Of a stretch of 10,372 bases of DNA, positions 6,144 through 10,372 are shown piece by piece. The position numbers were made by a program, and so were the translations under genes. Numbering within the stretch: position 1 is the stretch's first letter; each line of letters starts with the position of its first letter. The stretch comes from CAYRUP01 sp964489265 (GTDB taxonomy: Bacteria; Pseudomonadota; Gammaproteobacteria; DSM-16500). A model generated the notes under the pieces. That model saw only the letters and a list, made by a program, of their open reading frames with translations, was not told where the DNA came from and did not search any database. The stretch is taken from assembly GCA_964489265.1 (NCBI GenBank), contig CAZAXX010000078.1, positions 1 through 10,372 on the forward strand, given 5' to 3'.

Positions 6144-6942
6144 TTGGCGAGTTCTTCTTATGTTTGTAACGAATACCATTCACTTCAAATTCATTTTTTG
6201 GCGCGCCAGGTGTATGACGAGCAAAAAATCTGTAATTTTTCGTGCAATTTTTTAATTTGATGCGATGTATGCCGAGTTGATTTTTATATTTAATTTTGTC
6301 TTTGACTCGATTAAGAAAAATTAAACCCGTGCGTTTTCTTGTACATCCTTCAAGGACATGAGCGTTTTTGCATAGATTTTCTAGTACCGTCGTCTGCTCA
6401 GTATCCAAAAGACTCCATAACTTGGGATTGACAGTCAACTTCCCAACGACGATGTTCTTCTTGCAAATATCATAACCGGGCCGCGGTGTTGTTTTCGTTG
6501 GCGCGGGATGTGCAGCTTTAGCCTTGTTACTGACATAACCTGCTATTCTACTTTTGGATCGGAAGGTTTTTTGGGCGGGTTTCGCTTCAACTTCTTCTTC
6601 AGATTCGCTTGATTCCACTTGATCGTAATCGTCACGATCTGAATCGGATGGTTCTGAGAAATCTAAACTATCATCATTCTGAACGGTGAGAGCAGATTCC
6701 GTTTGTGTGCTTGTTCGAGCTTGCCGTGGCGCTACCTCTGCAGGCGCACTTTTGGAGGTTTTAGTTTTCTTTTTTTGAAACAAAAATGATTTTAAATCTT
6801 TTAGTTTTAGATCACGTGTAAGCTGATAAGCTGTCCAAACAAAAAATCCCATGATGACCGCAGCAATAGTCACTTCAGCAATTACTGCATTTGCATTTTT
6901 TTGCCTCTCTATAATTTCAAAAGCTTCTCTATTTGTGATCAT
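6130..6942 (-). CDS. Orphan single-pass membrane protein with acidic linker and basic C-terminal domain
   Basis: I do not recognise a family. The 270-residue protein has a short N-terminal segment, one strong membrane helix (about 19-41, AVIAEVTIAAVIMGFFVW) and a Lys-rich stretch (46-64) that would stay in the cytoplasm by the positive-inside rule. Then comes a low-complexity Ser/Asp/Glu linker (about 90-120), a Lys/Pro/Ala/Thr-rich stretch (121-156), and a compact basic domain (157-265) with four cysteines (160, 191, 200, 233). The end of that domain has HRIKLKNCTKNYRFFAR, loosely reminiscent of the strand pattern of RelE/ParE-fold proteins; this is only an impression. The start is supported by AGGAGG (6955-6950) 7 nt ahead of the ATG. 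The gene is AT-rich compared with its housekeeping neighbours, is divergent from the 7076 gene, and overlaps dapB tail to tail. Confidence 0.8.
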   Translation of the reverse strand: MITNREAFEIIERQKNANAVIAEVTIAAVIMGFFVWTAYQLTRDLKLKDLKSFLFQKKKTKTSKSAPAEVAPRQARTSTQTESALTVQNDDSLDFSEPSDSDRDDYDQVESSESEEEVEAKPAQKTFRSKSRIAGYVSNKAKAAHPAPTKTTPRPGYDICKKNIVVGKLTVNPKLWSLLDTEQTTVLENLCKNAHVLEGCTRKRTGLIFLNRVKDKIKYKNQLGIHRIKLKNCTKNYRFFARHTPGAPKNEFEVNGIRYKHKKNSPIMTV

Positions 6943-6967
6943 TTAAGGTCCTCCTCGCTTTGCATTT

Positions 6968-7020
6968 TTTGCGCATTGTATGGCTAAATAGTGCACTTGT
7001 ATACTACTATTTGCGCATTG
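6968..7020. repeat. Two 11-bp direct repeats TTTGCGCATTG, 42 bp apart, in a divergent promoter region
   Basis: Copies lie at 6968-6978 and 7010-7020, start-to-start distance 42 bp (about four helical turns). Each contains the self-complementary TGCGCA. The left copy overlaps a candidate -10 for the minus gene and the right copy overlaps a candidate -35 for the plus gene, so a single regulator could act on both. Confidence 0.7.
6975..7003 (-). promoter_or_regulatory. Possible promoter for the 6130-6942 gene
   Basis: On the minus strand TATACA (7003-6998) is followed after 17 nt by TACAAT (6980-6975), 33 nt ahead of the ATG with AGGAGG in between. Four of six and five of six bases match the sigma-70 consensus. 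Confidence 0.4.
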
Positions 7021-7039
7021 ATTGACACTTCGCTAGAAT
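7011..7039 (+). promoter_or_regulatory. Possible promoter for the 7076-8251 gene
   Basis: TTGCGC (7011-7016), 17 nt, TAGAAT (7034-7039) is one candidate. A perfect -35, TTGACA, lies at 7022-7027, but its best -10 is AATTAT (7047-7052) after 19 nt. The gene's ribosome site AAGGA is at 7061-7065, 10 nt from the ATG. Confidence 0.4.
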
Positions 7040-7075
7040 TCGCACCAATTATTAATCATTAAGGATTTATAAATT

Positions 7076-8251
7076 ATGCTTATCCGCAGTTTGCGAAATA
7101 TTTCACCACTGTTATTCAGACAACTCAGATTGCCCAAATTACCTGCCACCCCCATTAGACAGATTTCTACAGAGGTTAAGCAAGACCGCGAGTCAAAACA
7201 GCTTCTAACACCTTTTCGGGGACTCAGAACAACTACCGCACCGAATGGCCCAGAGCAAAAGTTAGCGCAAATGTTGTTACAACTGCGCACAAACCTTGAG
7301 ATGCGCTTAATTGAAAAAAATAAAATAGCACGCTTATTTGAAGAAATAGAAAAACTGAAACGGTTAGCTGAATTTGATTATGTAGAGACCTTTGGAATTA
7401 AAATTAAAATTGAACCTCATCATCACGCCAAACTCATACAATTTTTAGATTTTTTAAAAGAGCACCATCTCTTAGAAAGTTTACTCAAATGCGAAAATTT
7501 ATCCGCTGTTATCCAACTATCCGCAATATTATTTCATCAAGGCTTGACTGATTGCATTAAAGCTATCATTAAAGATGAAACAAATGTTCCAAGATTACTT
7601 GAAGTGATACAACGTGATCTTCTCATTGAAATATCCATGGAAAACAACCAATTTGATCATCATTATCGTCAAGTTGCTAAGGTTCATCATGATTATCATC
7701 GTCTATTGATTGCAAATCGTAATATTGCAGATGATCTGAGAAAAATCATTTATCACAATGCTTGGGGTATTACTGATAATATCGATACGAGAATTTCTCA
7801 TTTAACTCGTGAAAAGCTTGAAGAAATAGTGCTAAATGTGAAGGCTTTTAACGCTCAAGAAATCCTGGAGCAGATCAAAAATCATAAACCAAGTCCGTAT
7901 TTTTCTAGATTAGTCAGCAGGCAGCCTGCTCTGGTGGCTACTGCTTTTGAGTTAAGCAAGCTAATTAAGGCGGATGATATGACTAACTCAGAAATTTATC
8001 GTTATTTTCTGGAGTATCCTCAGTTAGCTCCTTTTTTTCTTGTGGCTTGTAAAAAAGCAATGAACAGCGAAAACAAAACCGCTCTCTGTCAATCCGAATT
8101 CATGAGCATTGCAAATAAAATTAGATATCAATATGCTCCGAGTACGTCTATTCCGAACAAGTTATTTCAACGCATGAGCGATAGTAATGAGGTGCTTTGG
8201 ACTAGGGCTGATGAGCTCGTTGAACGGAGTTTAAAAAGAATGGGATGGTAG
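7076..8251 (+). CDS. Orphan helical protein with mitochondrial-presequence-like N-terminus (candidate effector)
   Basis: No family is recognised for this 391-residue protein. Its first 32 residues contain no Asp or Glu but five Arg and one Lys (R4, R7, R15, R18, K21, R28) among Leu, Ile, Phe and Ser, then RQIST (28-32) before the first acidic residue, E33. This is the composition of a mitochondrial import presequence and does not look like a Sec signal. Residues about 60-99 look like a coiled coil (Leu/Ile heptads with Glu/Lys). The rest is predicted helical, with His clusters (HHH at 115-117, and around FDHHYRQVAKVHHDYH) and no membrane segment. The tail has E372, D379, E380 and E383 with Met three from the end, resembling the E-block of Dot/Icm type IVB substrates. 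It is AT-rich and divergent from the 6942 gene, and a repeat cluster starts right after its TAG. The effector role is inference. Confidence 0.8.
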   Translation: MLIRSLRNISPLLFRQLRLPKLPATPIRQISTEVKQDRESKQLLTPFRGLRTTTAPNGPEQKLAQMLLQLRTNLEMRLIEKNKIARLFEEIEKLKRLAEFDYVETFGIKIKIEPHHHAKLIQFLDFLKEHHLLESLLKCENLSAVIQLSAILFHQGLTDCIKAIIKDETNVPRLLEVIQRDLLIEISMENNQFDHHYRQVAKVHHDYHRLLIANRNIADDLRKIIYHNAWGITDNIDTRISHLTREKLEEIVLNVKAFNAQEILEQIKNHKPSPYFSRLVSRQPALVATAFELSKLIKADDMTNSEIYRYFLEYPQLAPFFLVACKKAMNSENKTALCQSEFMSIANKIRYQYAPSTSIPNKLFQRMSDSNEVLWTRADELVERSLKRMGW

Positions 8252-8253
8252 AA

Positions 8254-8270
8254 GCGTCGTCGCGCGACGC
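8254..8270. repeat. GC-rich palindrome at the end of the 391-residue gene
   Basis: GCGTCG (8254-8259) and CGACGC (8265-8270) can pair over a 5-nt loop; alternatively CGTCGCGCGACG (8258-8269) is a perfect 12-bp palindrome. It begins 3 nt after the stop codon. It is not followed by a T-tract, so a classical terminator is doubtful. It is probably part of the neighbouring repeat cluster. Confidence 0.6.
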
Positions 8271-8280
8271 GAGTCAAAAA

Positions 8281-8323
8281 CGCTGGATCCCGCTTAAAAA
8301 ACGTCGCGGGACGACGTCACGTG
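8281..8323. repeat. Palindromic repeat element, degenerate copy 1
   Basis: TCCCGC (8288-8293), a 12-nt loop TTAAAAAACGTC and GCGGGA (8306-8311) form a hairpin. The core from 8287 matches the reverse complement of copy 2 (8492-8529) nearly base for base, including loop length, so the two copies are inverted relative to each other. The left arm differs (CGCTGG in place of CACGTC). The element contains the stop codon and last codons of the small lipoprotein gene. Confidence 0.8.
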
Positions 8324-8416
8324 AGTCGTATTCTGATCCTGGGCTGTTTGTTCAGCAGCACATCCGACAACATAAACTGCTGCGATAACACATAAAGCTG
8401 CTACTAACTTTCTCAT
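8294..8416 (-). CDS. Tiny predicted lipoprotein (40 aa)
   Basis: The product begins MRKLVAALCVIAAVYVVGC: a two-charge n-region, a hydrophobic core and a lipobox VVGC with C19 as the lipidation site, so Lgt and LspA would process it to a mature peptide of only 22 residues. The start at 8416 is chosen because AAAGGAG (8430-8424) lies 7 nt upstream. An in-frame start farther up (8494) would read through repeat DNA and bury the signal peptide. The last nine residues (about HVTSSRDVF) are encoded by the palindromic repeat at 8281-8323, which supplies the stop, so the original 3' end may have been replaced. In size it resembles entericidin-type lipoproteins, but no clear sequence match is visible. 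It is convergent with the 391-residue gene, 42 nt apart. Confidence 0.65.
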   Translation of the reverse strand: MRKLVAALCVIAAVYVVGCAAEQTAQDQNTTHVTSSRDVF

Positions 8417-8423
8417 CTTAAAA

Positions 8424-8430
8424 CTCCTTT
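8424..8430 (-). promoter_or_regulatory. Ribosome binding site AAAGGAG deciding the lipoprotein start
   Basis: The minus strand reads AAAGGAG, TTTTAAG, ATG. The 7-nt gap and the strong match place the start at 8416 rather than at 8494. Confidence 0.75.
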
Positions 8431-8449
8431 TTAAGAAGATCTCCACTAG

Positions 8450-8477
8450 ATTGCCACGGAGAGAAGTTCCTCGCAAT
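8450..8477. repeat. Imperfect palindrome of the TTGCGAGGA...GCAAT type
   Basis: On the minus strand ATTGCGAGGAA at one end faces CCGTGGCAAT at the other; five terminal pairs are perfect and the inner ones partial. It resembles dispersed 'ATTGCGAGGA ... GCAATC' palindromes known from several bacterial genomes, whose translation gives SLRGN-like peptides, as in the upstream frame here. It lies in the 5' region of the small lipoprotein gene, 20 nt upstream of its ribosome site. Confidence 0.55.
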
Positions 8478-8491
8478 GATATTTTTTTTAC

Positions 8492-8529
8492 CACGTCATC
8501 CCGCGACGCTTTTTAAGCGGGATGACGTG
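8492..8529. repeat. Palindromic repeat element, intact copy 2
   Basis: CACGTCATCCCGC (8492-8504) and GCGGGATGACGTG (8517-8529) are perfect 13-bp inverted arms around a 12-nt loop. It ends immediately before the stop codon of the FAD-dependent oxidoreductase (8532-8530). On the minus strand it is followed by an A-run, not a U-run, so it is not a typical terminator for that gene, although it could protect the mRNA 3' end. Confidence 0.9.
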
Positions 8530-9567
8530 TTACGGAGAATATTTCAACCAAACCGGCAACACGCGTTGCAAATAATCCATAAACTTCCAAAGCCCAACAC
8601 GATATTCATACATGCCAAATAAATTGTATTTACCTTCAGGAAAAGCAATACCAAAACCAAATAATCCCGGCGCGATAATGCCGCATTCTTCGATATATTC
8701 GACATGCCCGACACCATCGATCACAGGCAACGCACGTCGATCAAAGCCAACAGCATACACAGCTTTGTCACATTGCGGCAAAAAATGCTCGATGTTTTCA
8801 TCATTCGAATAAACGCGTTCCAGTTGACTCGGCAGTTTGCCATCCACATTTTCTTTCGCCCACATCGCTGTCGGGCCTTTGAGACCACTATCGTCAAATA
8901 AAATCCAGTCATCTAAATAAACTGCGTAACGCAAAGGCGAGCGATAGAAATTGATAATGCGTTGAATACCACTTTCCACCAGATTACGTAATACCAAAAT
9001 AGCCGAGTGCGATGAGCCAAAGACCGCAACGGTATTTTCTTTTTTGCAATGCTGATTAATCCGCTGACTATCCATCGCATCTTGCAACGGAATGAAATCC
9101 GGTTTAGAAAATGCCAAATTTTTCGGATCCGCACCAACCGCCAGTATCACCTGGGTTGCAACCAACTTCGTCGTTTGCAACTGAATCGTCCAGGCACGCC
9201 CGCTTAACGAAAGATGCTCCGCCGTGCCTTCAAAGGTAGTGACTTTTTTGCGAAGCTCATTGGTCACCCACTGCAACGGATCTGCCATTAAAGATAAATG
9301 ACAGGTTTGATTAGGATCGGTGTTGTTTAAAGCAAAATTTTCGGGACAATGTTGATAATTAAACGATTGGGCCGCTTGTAAAAATTTAAGAAATAAACTG
9401 ACCTTGGTGTTACTCGGCACATTACGCCAGATCGTGCCAAAATCACCTACTGTAAACGTAGGATCAATCCAGGCAATATCCGCAGGTTTGATACCTTGAT
9501 CTAATAATTTGCCAACTGCAGCAATTCCCGCGGGCCCTGCCCCAATCACCGCCCATTGGTATTTCAT
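8530..9567 (-). CDS. FAD/NAD(P)-binding oxidoreductase of unknown substrate
   Basis: This 345-residue cytoplasmic flavoprotein is of the pyridine-nucleotide-disulfide / flavin monooxygenase-like type. The N-terminal FAD Rossmann motif is VIGAGPAG (7-14). IWRNVPSNTKVSLF (46-59) is the region where such monooxygenase-like proteins contact the flavin. A strand ending ILAVGA (141-146) and a second dinucleotide-binding motif, VAVFGSSHSAI (180-190), follow; the C-terminal strand KAVYAVGFDRRALP (268-281) is the expected second ATG-type motif. No CxxC redox pair is visible, so it is not a thioredoxin-reductase-like enzyme. The substrate is unknown. Its ATG overlaps the gcvPB stop by 4 nt (ATGA), so the two are translationally coupled and probably co-transcribed. 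Whether the enzyme serves glycine metabolism cannot be told. Confidence 0.85.
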   Translation of the reverse strand: MKYQWAVIGAGPAGIAAVGKLLDQGIKPADIAWIDPTFTVGDFGTIWRNVPSNTKVSLFLKFLQAAQSFNYQHCPENFALNNTDPNQTCHLSLMADPLQWVTNELRKKVTTFEGTAEHLSLSGRAWTIQLQTTKLVATQVILAVGADPKNLAFSKPDFIPLQDAMDSQRINQHCKKENTVAVFGSSHSAILVLRNLVESGIQRIINFYRSPLRYAVYLDDWILFDDSGLKGPTAMWAKENVDGKLPSQLERVYSNDENIEHFLPQCDKAVYAVGFDRRALPVIDGVGHVEYIEECGIIAPGLFGFGIAFPEGKYNLFGMYEYRVGLWKFMDYLQRVLPVWLKYSP

Positions 9568-10372
9568 GATTCCAAATCCTTATAAACCAAATCTAATTCT
9601 CGCGCTGCTTTCACTTCATCTAAGCGTTTAACGGGTAAATTATGCGGTGCGTTTTTCAATAATTCCGGATTGGTTTTTGCTTCATGCAAAATTTTAATCA
9701 TGACATCCGCGAAGGCATCCAGTACTTGCTTGCTTTCGGATTCCGTTGGTTCAATCAACAAACATTCTGGAACCAGCAAGGGGAAATACATCGTCGGCGC
9801 ATGGAAATCATAATCCAATAAGCGTTTTGCGACATCGAGTGCCGTGATTTGCAATTCTTTCGCTTCTGTTTTAAGCGTAATAATAAATTCATGACTCGCA
9901 CGTCGCGTTGCATAAGCCGGCGTGAAACCCGCTTTTCTTAAACGTGCCAGCAAATAATTTGCGTTCAACGTTGCATACTCAGCAACACGATGCAATCCTT
10001 CCTTACCCAACAAGCGTGCATACATGTAAGCACGTAAAATAATTCCTGCATTGCCCATGAAAGCCGATAACCGACCGATAGTTTGAGGACAATCATTTTC
10101 TGTTAACCAACGATAACCTTCGTTTGTTTTAATCACGGTTGGCGTCGGTAAGAAAGGTACCAAGCGTTCACTCACCGCAACTGGACCGCCACCCGGACCA
10201 CCACCGCCGTGCGGTGTCGCAAATGTTTTATGTAAATTGATATGCATGACATCAAAACCCATATCACCAGGACGCACTTTGCCAAGAATGGCATTTAAAT
10301 TAGCGCAATCATAATAGAGCAATCCACCAGCTAGATGAACTATCGAAGCAATTTCGTCGATTTTTTGTTCGA
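9564..10372 (-). CDS. gcvPB: Glycine dehydrogenase (decarboxylating) subunit 2, GcvPB, C-terminal part
   Basis: This is the PLP-dependent subunit of the P-protein of the glycine cleavage system, which decarboxylates glycine and loads aminomethyl onto the lipoyl H-protein. The reading frame is open to the right edge, giving the last 268 codons of a protein usually near 480-500 residues; the natural start is outside. Visible landmarks are YYDCANLNAILGKVRPGDMGFDV, then NLHKTFATPHGGGGPGGGPVAV, where the Lys codon at 10229-10227 encodes the PLP-binding residue, then FMGNAGIILRAYMY and ESKQVLDAF. A separate subunit 2 is typical of Legionella- and Coxiella-type bacteria and unlike the single-chain GcvP of E. 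coli. The stop overlaps the start of the downstream oxidoreductase as ATGA. No sign of damage is seen. Confidence 0.96.
   Translation of the reverse strand, partial: EQKIDEIASIVHLAGGLLYYDCANLNAILGKVRPGDMGFDVMHINLHKTFATPHGGGGPGGGPVAVSERLVPFLPTPTVIKTNEGYRWLTENDCPQTIGRLSAFMGNAGIILRAYMYARLLGKEGLHRVAEYATLNANYLLARLRKAGFTPAYATRRASHEFIITLKTEAKELQITALDVAKRLLDYDFHAPTMYFPLLVPECLLIEPTESESKQVLDAFADVMIKILHEAKTNPELLKNAPHNLPVKRLDEVKAARELDLVYKDLES

Noticed and set aside
7051..7064. PmrA-type box (paired TTAA) ahead of the 391-residue gene
   Set aside because: Two TTAA motifs are present but only 3 nt apart, whereas the known Legionella/Coxiella box needs a wider fixed spacing.
8417..8494. Upstream extension of the small lipoprotein to 66 residues
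   Set aside because: The extra residues (MVKKISLRGTSLRGN...) come from palindromic repeat DNA, the lipoprotein signal peptide would be internal, and a strong ribosome site lies just ahead of the ATG at 8416.
8721..9137. Small minus- and plus-strand ORFs within the oxidoreductase gene
   Set aside because: They are alternative-frame shadows of an intact 345-residue flavoprotein gene without their own ribosome sites.
9564..10322. A complete 252-residue gcvPB gene starting at 10322 with TTG
   Set aside because: The frame remains open to 10372 and reads conserved GcvPB residues (...HLAGG) before that codon, so the gene is cut by the window edge rather than starting there.

Overview
The window looks like chromosomal DNA of a gammaproteobacterium, most plausibly a host-associated one of the Legionellales type (Legionella/Coxiella relatives). 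This is an inference. It rests on the gene order rppH-ptsP-(TauE/SafE)-lgt-thyA, whose core is shared by E. coli and many gammaproteobacteria; on a short (247 aa) DapB with the signature EIIEMHHAGKLDSPSGTA; on the two-subunit form of glycine dehydrogenase (GcvPB); on dispersed palindromic repeats; and on two AT-rich orphan genes, one with an N-terminus that looks like a mitochondrial presequence. No rRNA, tRNA, CRISPR array or transposase gene was found.

Layout. (1) 1-5148, all on the minus strand, is a probable operon read right to left: rppH (mRNA 5' pyrophosphohydrolase, GTG start), a 37-codon leader ORF with a very strong Shine-Dalgarno that ends inside the ptsP start, ptsP (enzyme I of the nitrogen PTS), a large perfect hairpin built of GTGCCC-type hexamers, a TauE/SafE membrane permease, lgt (prolipoprotein diacylglyceryl transferase) and thyA (N-terminal 164 residues only; the gene runs off the left edge). 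(2) 5149-5399 is a divergent intergenic region with a 10-bp inverted repeat and a four-copy hexamer tandem repeat. (3) 5400-6143 is dapB, lysine/diaminopimelate synthesis. (4) 6130-8251 is an accessory-looking, AT-richer segment holding two divergently transcribed orphans: a single-pass membrane protein with an acidic linker and basic C-terminal domain (minus), and a 391-residue helical protein with an Arg/Leu-rich, acid-free N-terminus and a glutamate-containing C-terminal tail (plus). They share a promoter region carrying two identical 11-bp direct repeats 42 bp apart. (5) 8252-8529 is a repeat cluster surrounding a tiny lipoprotein gene whose last codons are encoded by one of the repeats. 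(6) 8530-10372 on the minus strand is the 3' part of gcvPB translationally coupled (ATGA) to a FAD-dependent oxidoreductase.

How the genes relate. The left operon mixes RNA decay (RppH), nitrogen-PTS phosphorelay (PtsP), envelope lipoprotein maturation (Lgt) and dTMP synthesis (ThyA); the order is conserved although the functions are not one pathway. Lgt would lipidate the small lipoprotein at 8294-8416. The most unusual content is the leader ORF upstream of ptsP, the perfect 38-bp hairpin, the orphan pair as candidate host-interaction proteins, and the palindromic repeats that have become coding sequence.
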